A stretch of DNA of 64,000 bases from an uncultured Eudoraea sp. (GCA_947258555.1 CAMYJF010000008.1:1-64000); one strand, 5' to 3'; shown: positions 54,174 through 63,797, numbered from the stretch's first letter. Notes: generated by a model not told the origin, from the letters alone. Numbers and translations are program-made.

Positions 54174-54904
54174 ATCATTTGAAGATTGATTATTTCCTGC
54201 TGCCTAAGATGACGCCAGTGCCCTCTGGGTAAGTCTTTCTTTGTAAGTCCGGCAAATAGAACACGGTCAAGTCTGATAACGTCGTATCCGAGATGTTCAA
54301 AGATGCGGCGTACGATTCGGTTTTTCCCACTGTGGATTTTTATGCCAACTTCCGACTTACCGCCCTGTTCTATGTAACTTATTTCATCCACCTTGACACG
54401 TCCGTCATCTAATTGGAAACCCGAACGGATCTTATCGAGATCTGCGGCCTTTACATTCTTGTTCAAAACGACATGATATAACTTGGAAACACCGTGTCTT
54501 GGGTGTGTCAGTTTTTTAGCAAGGTCGCCATCATTGGTGAACAGTAGAAGTCCAGTTGTATTTCTGTCGAGTCGGCCCACAGGTACGAGTCGGCTTTTAG
54601 AAGCTTTGGCAACTAATTCCATTACAGTACGCCTGCCTTTTTCATCCTTTGTGGTCGTAATGAAGTTCTTAGGCTTATTAAGGAGTACGTATTCTTTTTT
54701 TTCGGCTTTAAGGAGCTCGCCATTAAAACGGACTTCATCGGTCGGATTCACCTTAAACCCCATTTCAGTAACTATTTTCCCGTTCACACTTACATTGCCG
54801 GTTGCAATAAAGGTATCGGCCTCTCTACGGGAACAAATTCCGGCATGAGCAAGGTATTTATTCAATCGTATTTTGGTATCAGTACTTCCTGTCATCTTCA
54901 TCAA
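54167..54904 (-). CDS. rRNA pseudouridine synthase, RluB/RsuA family
   Basis: It isomerises a uridine in ribosomal RNA. An N-terminal S4 RNA-binding domain (I-R-L-N-K-Y-L-A-H-A-G near 12-22, C-S-R-R-E-A-D) is followed by the catalytic domain with the nucleophile Asp in V-G-R-L-D-R-N-T-T-G near 118-127. The 245-residue size fits RluB, RluE, RluF or RsuA; which rRNA site it modifies cannot be read off. It is the last gene of the mvaD operon on the minus strand. The start could be the first or the third codon of the M-M-K-M run. Confidence 0.9.
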   Translation of the reverse strand: MMKMTGSTDTKIRLNKYLAHAGICSRREADTFIATGNVSVNGKIVTEMGFKVNPTDEVRFNGELLKAEKKEYVLLNKPKNFITTTKDEKGRRTVMELVAKASKSRLVPVGRLDRNTTGLLLFTNDGDLAKKLTHPRHGVSKLYHVVLNKNVKAADLDKIRSGFQLDDGRVKVDEISYIEQGGKSEVGIKIHSGKNRIVRRIFEHLGYDVIRLDRVLFAGLTKKDLPRGHWRHLRQQEIINLQMIK

Positions 54905-54939
54905 ATTGGCGCCAAAGGTACGTAATTCTTATAGGAAGC

Positions 54940-55890
54940 TCAGTCTTCAAAATCCACAGTAGATTGCCGCTCTCTGTTTACGATAATACGAGTAACATCG
55001 GGTCTGGAATAATGCCCTACAGGATCAAAGTTCTGGCGTTCCTGAAGTACCCGTTGATAATCCAGTTTCCCATAGATAATACCTTCAGTATCAGGAACAG
55101 GGGGCGTTATCCACTCGCCATCCGGACCGGCGATACAAGAACCTCCGTTAGAAAGTTCCTCCGGTAATTTTTCCATCAGAAGATCGTAGTGAGGCGTATT
55201 TGAGGGGATGTCATTCTTCTTCATCAAAGCTGAGACGGAGAGAACATAACTACGGGATTCGCGAGCAATAAAGCGGGTGATATCTTTGGTATTGTGAACA
55301 CTTCCGGGCCATACGGCAATATGTAAGTTTTCACCTTGGCCGTACAATGCAGTTCGTGCCAGTGGCATCCAATTTTCCCAGCAATTCAACCCACCTGCTG
55401 TGAACTGTTTAATGCCATGGGTAACCAGGCCATGTCCATCCCCTTGCGACCAGGTGAGTCGCTCATCATAGGTGGGTTGCAGTTTGCGATGCACAGATCC
55501 GATCTTGCCTTTGGGATCAATATATATAAGGCTGGCATATAAACTATGACCTCCCCTGTTCTTTGCTCTTTCTATAGTCCCCAGGTATATGGCCATTTGA
55601 TGTTTGCTCGCACTGGCACATATTTCATCCAGCTCTCCTGATTCGGGTTGAATAGCGTTCTGGATATAATGACTATGTATTTCCTTATTGATCTTGAGAT
55701 CCCAGGCTGCTCCGTCTGTATAGGCCAGCCAATACGGGTATCCGGGCAACAATCCTTCCCCAAAAACCAGGAGTTCTGTATCCTGAGAGGCGGCTTCTTC
55801 TATTGTTTGCAGAATTTTAGCGATCGTGGCTGACTTATCCAGCCATACCGGTGAAATCTGAGCTAAACCAACTTTTAAAAGATGTTCCAT
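54940..55890 (-). CDS. Nitrilase-superfamily carbon-nitrogen hydrolase
   Basis: The 316-residue enzyme has the Glu-Lys-Cys triad: E45 in F-G-E-G-L-L-P-G-Y-P, K136 in H-R-K-L-Q-P-T and C170 in G-L-N-C-W-E-N-W-M. The C-W-E-N-W environment is that of true nitrilases and cyanide-active members, which turn a nitrile into acid and ammonia. It overlaps the end of the ubiA-type prenyltransferase gene by 16 bases, so it is translated with the mevalonate genes. The link between a nitrilase and isoprenoid synthesis is unexplained. Confidence 0.88.
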   Translation of the reverse strand: MEHLLKVGLAQISPVWLDKSATIAKILQTIEEAASQDTELLVFGEGLLPGYPYWLAYTDGAAWDLKINKEIHSHYIQNAIQPESGELDEICASASKHQMAIYLGTIERAKNRGGHSLYASLIYIDPKGKIGSVHRKLQPTYDERLTWSQGDGHGLVTHGIKQFTAGGLNCWENWMPLARTALYGQGENLHIAVWPGSVHNTKDITRFIARESRSYVLSVSALMKKNDIPSNTPHYDLLMEKLPEELSNGGSCIAGPDGEWITPPVPDTEGIIYGKLDYQRVLQERQNFDPVGHYSRPDVTRIIVNRERQSTVDFED

Positions 55891-56795
55891 TGCCGAAAGC
55901 GGTTTAATACGAGATCAATATCGATCAGCAAAATACTAAATACCCCGATGACGATGATAAATTTTAGAATATTATGAAGCCATACAAAATGGGCTTTATG
56001 TTTTGACCGCCAAAGCAAAAATATAAAGACAACCAAGGTCCCTATACTTCCGTAAAAGTAGATCCACATCCAGCCAATATTGAAGTATCTTATTAATAAG
56101 AAAGCAGGGATCAACGTCAATAAGACTAAGCCCGTAATACACACCTTAGAGACCCTTAATCCGTAAAGGATGGGTACTGTTCTATAGCCCTGGGCCATAT
56201 CTCCAGGCATGTTCTCCATGTCTTTGATCATTTCACGGGCCAGGATGAGCAAAAAGAGAAATAGGGCGTGAACAAAAATGACCACTTCAAAATTCTTGTA
56301 ATAGACAAAAATGGCAAAGAAGGGAGTGATGGCCAGCAAGGCAGATACAAGGTTGCCAAAGAAAGGAATCCGTTTAAGTTTATGTGAATAGATCCATATC
56401 CCAAAAATGTAGCCCGCGAAGAATAAAGCTGCCCTGAAAGAAACATAAGCAGCAAAAAGTACGGCCAGGAAATTTAATGCGAAATATGCAGACAATTTTG
56501 TACGCTGAGGCACCAGTCTGTCCAGCATACTCTTTCTGGGTTTATTGATCAGATCTTTCTCAGAATCGTAAAAACTATTAATGATATAGCCAGCAGCAAT
56601 AACCATAGCTGTAGTCAGGACCAATACAAAAAGTTTTCTGTCTAATACCACCTGCCTTACTGGGAGCTCATAGGCCAGAATATAGATAGTGGCCAGGTAC
56701 TGAGCCAGGATAATGATGAGGATATTGTATCCTCGTACAATGGAAAAAAGACTAAGGATCTTGAGCAGGCGAAGCCGGTTCTTCCTGTTGAGCAT
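55875..56795 (-). CDS. UbiA-superfamily prenyltransferase (annotated in relatives as geranylgeranylglycerol-phosphate type)
   Basis: This integral membrane prenyltransferase has 306 residues and about eight or nine membrane segments. The first Asp-rich motif N-S-F-Y-D-S-E-K-D near 73-81 binds Mg-diphosphate. The second appears as D-M-E-N-M-P-G-D near 191-198. It transfers an isoprenyl chain to an acceptor that cannot be named from sequence. It lies ten bases after mvk in the mevalonate operon, so its substrate is plausibly the pathway's own product. Confidence 0.87.
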   Translation of the reverse strand: MLNRKNRLRLLKILSLFSIVRGYNILIIILAQYLATIYILAYELPVRQVVLDRKLFVLVLTTAMVIAAGYIINSFYDSEKDLINKPRKSMLDRLVPQRTKLSAYFALNFLAVLFAAYVSFRAALFFAGYIFGIWIYSHKLKRIPFFGNLVSALLAITPFFAIFVYYKNFEVVIFVHALFLFLLILAREMIKDMENMPGDMAQGYRTVPILYGLRVSKVCITGLVLLTLIPAFLLIRYFNIGWMWIYFYGSIGTLVVFIFLLWRSKHKAHFVWLHNILKFIIVIGVFSILLIDIDLVLNRFRQWNIF

Positions 56796-56805
56796 TATGG
56801 CCGGC

Positions 56806-57759
56806 TTAGAAGTTGTAGACTACTTCTAACTGATGGTCTTTGAGGGCTTTTTTTGCTTTGTCAATATCTTGTGTGAAGCCTAGAATATAACCTCCGCCAC
56901 CAGATCCACAAAGTTTTAGGTAGTACTCGTTGGTCTCGATCCCGCGTTTCCACAATGTTTGGAACTCTTTGGGGATCATAGGTTTAAAATGATCCAGCAC
57001 TACATGCGAGAGTTGTTTAATATTACTGAAAAGGGATTTTATATTTCCATTGATAAAATCTTCCACACAGGCATCTGTATGTGTGATGAATTCTTCTTTG
57101 ATCACTTTCCGGAAACCTTCCTGTTTCATCTTCTCCATAAAGATCTGTACCATGGGTGCTGTTTCTCCCGACATCCCAGAGTCTAGTAAAAACACCGCTC
57201 CCTGTCCCTTTTGATGTTGTGAAGGGATGGAAGTAGATTCAATATCGTCTTTTGAATTGATCAGGATCGGCAGGCTCAAATAACTATTCAATGGATCAAG
57301 TCCTGATGATCTCCCGTGGAAAAATGATTCCATTTTACCAAAGATGGATTTAAGGACAAGTAATTTTTCCCGGGTGAGATTTTCCAGTATGGTGATCTTG
57401 TTATAAGCGTATTTATCATAGATCGCTGCAACCAGTGCGCCACTACTTCCAATACCATATCCCTGAGGTATAGAACTGTCAAAATACATACCCTCTTCAA
57501 TATCTGACCTCAGCCTCTCCAAATCAAAGCTTACCAATTCCGGAGCTTCCTCCTGTAAGTTGGTGAGGTGATCTGCAAACTCTTTTAAGCCGTCATTCGA
57601 AAGCCTTGCCTCTTCAGATTTCAAGGCATCTTTTTTTAAAGCTCCTTTGAAAAAATTATAGGGAATGGACAAGCCTTTGGAATCTTTGATGATACCATAT
57701 TCTCCGAAGAGAAGAATTTTTGAATAGAATAATGGGCCTTTCATAGTACTGTCAGTCAA
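56806..57759 (-). CDS. mvk: Mevalonate kinase
   Basis: The 317-residue GHMP kinase has an N-terminal substrate loop F-Y-S-K-I-L-L-F-G-E-Y-G near 11-22, the ATP loop P-Q-G-Y-G-I-G-S-S-G-A-L near 98-109 and the C-terminal K-L-C-G-S-G-G-G-G-Y near 283-292. It phosphorylates mevalonate from the HMG-CoA reductase step encoded 40 kb away. It lies ten bases after mvaD. A second possible ATG is at codon 6. Phosphomevalonate kinase activity cannot be excluded by eye, but neighbours support mevalonate. Confidence 0.85.
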   Translation of the reverse strand: MTDSTMKGPLFYSKILLFGEYGIIKDSKGLSIPYNFFKGALKKDALKSEEARLSNDGLKEFADHLTNLQEEAPELVSFDLERLRSDIEEGMYFDSSIPQGYGIGSSGALVAAIYDKYAYNKITILENLTREKLLVLKSIFGKMESFFHGRSSGLDPLNSYLSLPILINSKDDIESTSIPSQHQKGQGAVFLLDSGMSGETAPMVQIFMEKMKQEGFRKVIKEEFITHTDACVEDFINGNIKSLFSNIKQLSHVVLDHFKPMIPKEFQTLWKRGIETNEYYLKLCGSGGGGYILGFTQDIDKAKKALKDHQLEVVYNF

Positions 57760-57769
57760 CTAAAGGTAC

Positions 57770-58879
57770 TTATTTTACAAGTGTTTTACTGGCACTGGCG
57801 TTAATTTTTTTTGCGCCATTGCCTACCATATCGCAAATATAACCCCCGTTTTCACAATAGCCAACCAATTCATTCTTAATAAATTGGTAAACCTCTTCCC
57901 GTTCTGAATCAGGATAAAGTATATGCACATTAGCGCCTGCATCTAGTGTAAAACAAGGATGCAGACCGCTGGTTTCGCGAAAATGCTGTAATCTTCTGAT
58001 CACTTTCAGGGTGTTTGGTTTCATTAAGATAAAAGAGGGATTGCTTGTCAGCATCATGGCATGAAGGGTAAGTGCCTCTAACTCCACTAAGGTGGTAAAT
58101 GATTCCAGGTCTCCGGAGCGCAAGGCTTCCTGTAATTGCGAAAGATGTTCATGGGCTTGACTAAAACGCCTCTCGGCATAGGTATGATCTTCCATTAACC
58201 CATGTCCTACTGTGCTGCTAACTTGCTTTTCTCCCTGATCTATCAAAAGGATGGTGTCATGATACGTCTTAAAGATCTCGTGTGCTTCTTCCTCCCAGTC
58301 AATGCCGTATAGATCGGAACTTCCGTTGGTTTCCTCATGTACGCCCCATTCTACTATCTTACCCTGTACACTTCGGCATGCAGATCCAGATCCCAGTCTG
58401 GCAATAAATGAGGCTTTTGTATGGTCTAGTGCCTCTTCAGGCAGTCCTAAAAGCTGACGTTCGATATCTACAAAACAAATAGCCAAAGCAGCCATACTAC
58501 TCGCTGAAGAAGCTATGCCACTGCTATGGGGAAAAGTATTCTCGGAGCGGATCTCAAAATGGTATGTGCTAAGGAAAGGTAAATAGGGTTGGGCGCGTTT
58601 CAAAAATGTGTTGATCTTAGGCAAAAAATCTTCTTTTTTTTCACCCTCAAAGTAAAAATCGATGGAGTAGTCCGAGGAATGATCTGTGCGTAACGAAAAC
58701 CCCACCGATGTCCGGGTAGCACATGCTGTTAATGTGAAACTCAGGGAAGGGTTTCTGGGGATCTGTATCTCTTTCTTACCCCAATATTTGATAAGCGCAA
58801 TATTAGAGGGTGCCTGCCAGCATACTTCTCCCTGTGGGATAGTTTTAGTATATGCTGCGGGGTAGAATCGATCAGACAT
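57770..58879 (-). CDS. mvaD: Diphosphomevalonate decarboxylase
   Basis: It decarboxylates mevalonate diphosphate to IPP with ATP. The 369-residue GHMP-fold protein has N-I-A-L-I-K-Y-W-G-K-K near 26-36, S-S-G-I-A-S-S-A-S-S-M near 118-128 and G-S-G-S-A-C-R-S-V near 165-173, all diagnostic. The late D-A-G-A-N-V-H segment holds the catalytic Asp. It is the first gene of the minus-strand operon, behind a consensus -7 box. Confidence 0.94.
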   Translation of the reverse strand: MSDRFYPAAYTKTIPQGEVCWQAPSNIALIKYWGKKEIQIPRNPSLSFTLTACATRTSVGFSLRTDHSSDYSIDFYFEGEKKEDFLPKINTFLKRAQPYLPFLSTYHFEIRSENTFPHSSGIASSASSMAALAICFVDIERQLLGLPEEALDHTKASFIARLGSGSACRSVQGKIVEWGVHEETNGSSDLYGIDWEEEAHEIFKTYHDTILLIDQGEKQVSSTVGHGLMEDHTYAERRFSQAHEHLSQLQEALRSGDLESFTTLVELEALTLHAMMLTSNPSFILMKPNTLKVIRRLQHFRETSGLHPCFTLDAGANVHILYPDSEREEVYQFIKNELVGYCENGGYICDMVGNGAKKINASASKTLVK

Positions 58880-58893
58880 GTAAAAAATTTACG

Positions 58894-58901
58894 CAAAGAT
58901 A
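58894..58901 (-). promoter_or_regulatory. -7 box of the mvaD operon
   Basis: It reads TATCTTTG on the minus strand, an exact TAnnTTTG match. It ends 14 bases before the mvaD ATG, predicting a leader of under ten bases. No good -33 TTTG is seen. Confidence 0.65.
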
Positions 58902-58925
58902 GAATAAAGCGATTTGCGGTTTCAA

Positions 58926-59471
58926 CTATCCGGACATCTCTGATGCCATTTGTTCCATCCTTTTCATAGTCTTCCAGTTTCGGGCTGTTGTCTGTATTTT
59001 AAGTCGCCTTTCAAAGAAGTTACTGTTAAATTTGGTATTACCGTAGCCCTGTTGACTATTAAGATAAATGCAAGCGGGGGTTATGGTGAGTTCCTCATTA
59101 ACAAATGTTTCATTTTGTAATGCTTCCGACAGCGCACTTTCGGGCTCATCGAATAAAAGGACGAAGTATATTGCCTTATTGTCTTCCGGGGTTGCCGGAT
59201 AGGGGTTTTCTTTTAATATCATCTCAAGTGTTGAATATGTCAGCGTCAGAACCGGCACATCAAATCCGAATGAATCGAGGATCACCTGATGAATTTTCGT
59301 TGAGACTTCGTTTGTAGAAGCCTTTGATTGCACAATTAAGTTACCGCTTTGGATATACGTTTGTGCCGAATGGAATCCCGCATTTGACAGCGATGATCTT
59401 AATTCTGCCATTCGGATCTTCTTGTGTCCGCCTACGTTGATACCTCTTAGAAAAACGATATAAGTGTGCAT
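58926..59471 (-). CDS. DUF1697 family protein
   Basis: The 181-residue protein begins T-Y-I-V-F-L-R-G-I-N-V-G-G, the DUF1697 signature (residues 3-15), followed by S-G-N-L-I-V-Q near 42-48 and the central F-V-L-L-F-D-E-P. No reaction has been shown for the family. It lies 46 bases upstream of mvaD in the same direction but has its own consensus -7 box, so it may feed transcription into that operon. Confidence 0.87.
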   Translation of the reverse strand: MHTYIVFLRGINVGGHKKIRMAELRSSLSNAGFHSAQTYIQSGNLIVQSKASTNEVSTKIHQVILDSFGFDVPVLTLTYSTLEMILKENPYPATPEDNKAIYFVLLFDEPESALSEALQNETFVNEELTITPACIYLNSQQGYGNTKFNSNFFERRLKIQTTARNWKTMKRMEQMASEMSG

Positions 59472-59496
59472 TGCTGTATGAGCTTTTTGTATACAC

Positions 59497-59504
59497 CAAA
59501 GATA
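59497..59504 (-). promoter_or_regulatory. -7 box of the DUF1697 gene
   Basis: TATCTTTG on the minus strand, an exact consensus match, 25 bases before the ATG. Confidence 0.6.
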
Positions 59505-59583
59505 AAATTGAAATTATGATGTCTACCGTAAATCTTATACATTTATCATCAACGGATAACTCCGAAATAACAAGTAACGCTAC

Positions 59584-61065
59584 ATGCAAGAACTAATTCT
59601 TGCCCTTGATCAGGGTACCACTAGCTGCAGAGCCTTATTATTTAACAGACAAGGTCAAATACAAGCAACTGCTCAGAAGGAATTCACTCAACACTTTCCA
59701 AAACCTGGATGGGTGGAACACGATGCCCTCGAGATTTGGGAGACGCAATTAAGTGTAACGCGAGAGATCGTTGGAGATAATAGTACCAATATTAAAGCCA
59801 TTGGAATTACAAATCAGCGTGAGACTGTCGTAGTATGGAATAAACATAGTGGAGAACCTATACATCATGCCTTAGTATGGCAGGATAAACGTACGGCAGC
59901 GTATTGCGATTCATTGAATGAAGAAGGAAAAGCCGGGTGGGTCAGAGAAAAAACAGGTCTTGTGATCGATGCTTATTTTTCTGGAACTAAGATCAAATGG
60001 TTATTAGACAATGTAGAAGGCGCTAGGGCATCTGCCGATGCCGGAGACCTTTTAGCCGGTACCATCGACACCTGGCTTATATGGAAACTAACTAAAGGGA
60101 AGCTGCATGTGACAGATGTTTCGAATGCGTGCAGGACGCTGCTCTTCAATATAAATACACTTGACTGGGATGAAGAATTGCTCAGTTTAATGGACATCCC
60201 CAGAAAGATGCTACCCGATGTCAAGGCTTCCAGTGCGCACTATGGCAATACAGATGCAGAAATACTGGGAACGGAAATACCCATTGCCGGGATCGCGGGT
60301 GACCAACAGGCCGCCTTATTCGGGCAGATGTGTACTGAAAAAGGAATGGTCAAGAACACCTATGGTACCGGTTGTTTTATGTTAATGAACATTGGTTCAG
60401 AACCCCTTGTATCAAAAAACAACTTGCTGACATCCATTGGCTGGCAGATCGGAAATGAAGTTACCTATGTCCTGGAAGGCAGTATTTTTATAGCCGGAGC
60501 TGTTGTGCAATGGCTGCGTGACGGTCTGAAAATAATTGAGTCATCTTCTGAAGTAGAATCACTGGCCACTTCTGTGGAAGATACAGGAGGAGTGATATTT
60601 GTCCCTGCCTTTGCAGGTTTGGGCGCTCCGCATTGGAATCAGCATGCAAAAGGAACACTGTTCGGTTTAACAAGGGGAAGCACTGATGCGCATATTGCCA
60701 GGGCAGCGCTGGAATCTATCGCCTATCAAACACGGGATGTGGTGAAAGCCATGGAAGCCGATTCAGGATTAGAAATACGTGAATTGCGTGTCGATGGTGG
60801 CGCTACCGTAAATGATCTTCTGATGCAGTTCCAGGCCGATGTTCTTCAAACTGTAACGGTACGACCAAAAATAGTAGAAACGACTGTGATGGGCGCTGCT
60901 TTCCTTGCAGGTCTGGCTGTAGGGTATTGGAATTCCCTGGAAGAGATCCGCCAATTATGGGAAGAAGACAGACGATTCAACCCGACAGATAATACCGAAA
61001 AAATTGATTCAGGGATTGCACGATGGCAAAAAGCTGTGGCGGCTCTGGAATATTGGACTAATTAA
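59584..61065 (+). CDS. glpK: Glycerol kinase
   Basis: The FGGY-family kinase of 493 residues phosphorylates glycerol to glycerol-3-phosphate. The N-terminal [11 protein letters not shown] near 7-17 is the ATP phosphate-1 loop, and G-I-T-N-Q-R-E-T near 75-82, the glycerol-site W-Q-D-K-R-T near 99-104 and D-G-G-A-T-V-N near 404-410 follow. It lies 14 bases before glpF. A TACATTTA box 38 bases upstream is a possible promoter. Confidence 0.96.
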   Translation: MQELILALDQGTTSCRALLFNRQGQIQATAQKEFTQHFPKPGWVEHDALEIWETQLSVTREIVGDNSTNIKAIGITNQRETVVVWNKHSGEPIHHALVWQDKRTAAYCDSLNEEGKAGWVREKTGLVIDAYFSGTKIKWLLDNVEGARASADAGDLLAGTIDTWLIWKLTKGKLHVTDVSNACRTLLFNINTLDWDEELLSLMDIPRKMLPDVKASSAHYGNTDAEILGTEIPIAGIAGDQQAALFGQMCTEKGMVKNTYGTGCFMLMNIGSEPLVSKNNLLTSIGWQIGNEVTYVLEGSIFIAGAVVQWLRDGLKIIESSSEVESLATSVEDTGGVIFVPAFAGLGAPHWNQHAKGTLFGLTRGSTDAHIARAALESIAYQTRDVVKAMEADSGLEIRELRVDGGATVNDLLMQFQADVLQTVTVRPKIVETTVMGAAFLAGLAVGYWNSLEEIRQLWEEDRRFNPTDNTEKIDSGIARWQKAVAALEYWTN

Positions 61066-61079
61066 TCAACTCTACTTAT

Positions 61080-61814
61080 ATGACACCTTTTATTGCTGAA
61101 ATTATTGGTACGTTTCTATTGATGCTTTTAGGTTGCGGCGTAAACGCCAATGTGGTTCTCCAGGGCACCAAAGGCAATAATTCCGGTTGGATCGTGATCA
61201 CTACGGGCTGGGCCATTGCTGTATTTGTTGCTGTATTCGTGAGTGCACCATATAGCGGCGCCCATATTAACCCCGCAGTAACAGTTGGTCTGGCCGCTGC
61301 CGGAGAATTTCCCTGGAGCGATGTACCGGCCTACCTGTTAGCACAAATGATCGGGGCTATGTTGGGGGCGCTTTTTGTCTACCTGGCATACCGAGATCAT
61401 TTTAATGCCACAGAAGATCAGGGGGCACAACTTGGCACCTTTAGTACGGTGCCTGCCAAACGCAATTATGTATGGAATTTTATCACTGAGGTCATAGGCA
61501 CCTTCGTTCTTGTTTTTGCTGTCTTATATATGACTGATGCATCAATGTTGGAATCCGGTCAGGTGATAGGACTGGGTTCAATTGGTGCTCTTCCTGTTGC
61601 TTTTGTAGTATGGGGGATCGGATTAAGCTTGGGAGGATCTACCGGCTATGCGATTAACCCGGCCCGTGATCTGGGACCACGCATTATGCATGCGATCCTG
61701 CCCATAAAAAATAAAGGTGGAAGTGATTGGGGATATAGTTGGGTGCCTGTATTAGCACCTATTGCCGGAGGGGTTTTAGCTGCAGCCCTGGACATGGCAT
61801 TAAACATGGCCTAG
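61080..61814 (+). CDS. glpF: Glycerol facilitator, aquaglyceroporin
   Basis: The 244-residue MIP channel has six membrane segments and two half-helices with N-P-A boxes: H-I-N-P-A-V near 62-67 and A-I-N-P-A-R-D near 191-197. The Asp after the second N-P-A-R is typical of glycerol-conducting rather than water-only channels. It passes glycerol across the inner membrane to the kinase encoded just upstream. One base separates its stop from the convergent flavoprotein stop. Confidence 0.95.
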   Translation: MTPFIAEIIGTFLLMLLGCGVNANVVLQGTKGNNSGWIVITTGWAIAVFVAVFVSAPYSGAHINPAVTVGLAAAGEFPWSDVPAYLLAQMIGAMLGALFVYLAYRDHFNATEDQGAQLGTFSTVPAKRNYVWNFITEVIGTFVLVFAVLYMTDASMLESGQVIGLGSIGALPVAFVVWGIGLSLGGSTGYAINPARDLGPRIMHAILPIKNKGGSDWGYSWVPVLAPIAGGVLAAALDMALNMA

Positions 61815-61815
61815 A

Positions 61816-62907
61816 CTAAACTACTATCTTTTTGGCAAGGGTTCTTATCGACATAACGACTGCCTTGCTATCACCTTTTATGTGAGTTAATTGATCGCTC
61901 CGGATACTCCCAGAGAAGTATATACCCGGGTGCTCCAGGCATTGACCACTTTTATCCATGGCGGTTAAAGCTACACCGCCTTTATAAGCGATCGAACCCT
62001 TCTTTACTAGAGCTGGTTTTGTAATTAACTGCATATCTGTAAGTTGTTCTGCTAAATCCTGGTATTGCCCTTCTTCAAGGGCTTTCCAAAGGGTTTCCCT
62101 ATCTATTCCTGCGGCCAGGACTAAGGAGGTCCACAATCGTCTGGGTAAACTGAAAAGCGGTGTTCTGATGACGGTTTTATGGCCTTCCAATTGCCCGGCT
62201 TCCCTTAGGTAATTTACAATTCCCTCCAGCTCATATTCGGGTGACCAATTGATACAGACTTTTATCAAATTAGGAATGGGATCCAGTTGCGATGTAATGA
62301 ATTGAGTTAGCTGATAGACCACTGGCCCACTGATCATGTTAGCCCGCATTTGCAATTGGCCGTCTAATTGTTTTATGGGTTTTGAGGCAGGGGCACTGGC
62401 CAATTGAATACGTATCTTTTTTTTCGGCGGACTCATTTTCACCCAGGATAGTTGAACCGGTATTTCTGTTTGTCTTAAACCAACTAATCTCGGATCATTA
62501 CTCTCCAGAGGAAATGCCGCCGGTGCTACTTCATCAATGGCCAGGGATAAATCCCGCAGCAGGCCAAGGATCCGGCTGTCTTTTCCACTACAAAAGACCA
62601 CCTTTGTCGCTTTGTATTCTGCCCTTCTTGTCCTGATCTCATAACCTGCCGATCGTGCCTCAAAATTTAGGGCCGTAACTGCACTACTTTTATAGACCTG
62701 AATCCCTTTCTCATGAAGCATGGTATCCAGATCTTTCCTGGAAAATAGTTGATCATTAAAAGGAAATGTTTCAGTCTCAGAATATGAAGACAGCAATTGC
62801 TTCGCCTTTTCGAAAATGGAAATTCGAAGTCTGTTATTTTCAGAATGTAGATAAAGGGCTGTAAGCACTCCGTGTACTCCGCCCCCAATAATGATCACAT
62901 CAAACAT
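61816..62907 (-). CDS. Shortened HI0933/YhiN-like FAD protein of unknown function
   Basis: The 363 residues open with the FAD motif I-I-I-G-G-G-V-H-G-V-L near 5-15. The middle has M-I-S-G-P-V-V-Y-Q-L near 191-200 (compare G-L-S-G-P-A-I-L-Q in HI0933 proteins), and the end has G-G-V-A-L-T-A-M-D and G-I-Y-F-S-G-S. Two hallmark motifs are missing: the early G-G-G-R-C-N segment and the final G-G-Y-N-x-Q. About 40-50 residues near position 40 appear absent. It may bind FAD differently or be inactive. Its ATG overlaps the GDPD stop, so it belongs with glycerol phosphodiester use. Confidence 0.75.
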   Translation of the reverse strand: MFDVIIIGGGVHGVLTALYLHSENNRLRISIFEKAKQLLSSYSETETFPFNDQLFSRKDLDTMLHEKGIQVYKSSAVTALNFEARSAGYEIRTRRAEYKATKVVFCSGKDSRILGLLRDLSLAIDEVAPAAFPLESNDPRLVGLRQTEIPVQLSWVKMSPPKKKIRIQLASAPASKPIKQLDGQLQMRANMISGPVVYQLTQFITSQLDPIPNLIKVCINWSPEYELEGIVNYLREAGQLEGHKTVIRTPLFSLPRRLWTSLVLAAGIDRETLWKALEEGQYQDLAEQLTDMQLITKPALVKKGSIAYKGGVALTAMDKSGQCLEHPGIYFSGSIRSDQLTHIKGDSKAVVMSIRTLAKKIVV

Positions 62908-63653
62908 TAATGCATTCTTTCAGGGTAATTGATGAAAATACCATCAACCCCAAAATCGGTCATACGTGCAATATCTTCAGGCTCATTCACCGTATAGGTA
63001 TATACTTTAAATCCAGCATCGTGAATGGCTTTTACATTTTCCGCGCTTAGTGTAATATAAGACGGATTGATCGCCTCTGCGTTCAGTTCTTTTGCAATAT
63101 CAATCGCTTCAAGAGGGTCCCCTTCGGTCAGAACAGCAATGGCCATATCCGGGTTGATCGCTCTCATGCTTCGTAATTCATCCCAGTTGAAACTGGAGAT
63201 CAGGAAATTTTTTGCTTCCCATCCTCTGTTCTCGATATAATAATTTGTAATGAAGTTAACGGGATCTGAGGTGTTAATTCCTTTCAGCTCGATATTGAGT
63301 CGTACTTCGTTGTTGATCAATTTCAACACATCTTGAAGTACCGGAATACGGTGGTTCCCCTCCAGTACTAATTGACGCATATCGTACATATTATATTCTT
63401 CAATGCGCCCCCCACCATTGGTCAGGCGTTCTACCCGCTCATCATGAAAAACAGCCACTTCGCCACTAGAGATCCGGAAGACGTCAATTTCGATCACATC
63501 CACTCCTATATCAAGGGCTTTTTGAATAGAGGCGAGGGTATTTTCGGTCTCATGGCCCATTGCCCCGCGATGGCCAATGATCAAAGGTTTGTTTTCCATC
63601 ATATCACATCCTAAAAAGAGAAAAATAAACGAAAGGGTAAGAATTCTGTGCAT
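62907..63653 (-). CDS. Glycerophosphodiester phosphodiesterase, lipoprotein
   Basis: It hydrolyses glycerophosphodiesters to glycerol-3-phosphate and an alcohol. The 248 residues carry a lipoprotein signal (L-F-L-G-C, Cys16). The GDPD barrel starts with I-G-H-R-G near 26-30 and E-T-E-N-T near 35-39, then V-I-E-I-D-V near 54-59 and V-F-H-D-E near 72-76, the metal and catalytic residues. With glpF and glpK across the junction it forms a salvage set for phospholipid head groups. It has an exact -7 box upstream. Confidence 0.93.
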   Translation of the reverse strand: MHRILTLSFIFLFLGCDMMENKPLIIGHRGAMGHETENTLASIQKALDIGVDVIEIDVFRISSGEVAVFHDERVERLTNGGGRIEEYNMYDMRQLVLEGNHRIPVLQDVLKLINNEVRLNIELKGINTSDPVNFITNYYIENRGWEAKNFLISSFNWDELRSMRAINPDMAIAVLTEGDPLEAIDIAKELNAEAINPSYITLSAENVKAIHDAGFKVYTYTVNEPEDIARMTDFGVDGIFINYPERMH

Positions 63654-63670
63654 GGTAAAACTTTTGCGTT

Positions 63671-63678
63671 CAAAAATA
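63671..63678 (-). promoter_or_regulatory. -7 box of the glycerophosphodiesterase gene
   Basis: TATTTTTG on the minus strand, an exact TAnnTTTG match, 17 bases before the ATG. Confidence 0.6.
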
Positions 63679-63797
63679 CGATTTGCATTGAAAACACCTA
63701 CTTATCCCGGCATTTGGCTATTTTTCTCACTTCTTCTGAAATATCATATTACTAATTTTTATGTTATTTTATTGTCTTTTTCTCAATTTTTATTTAA

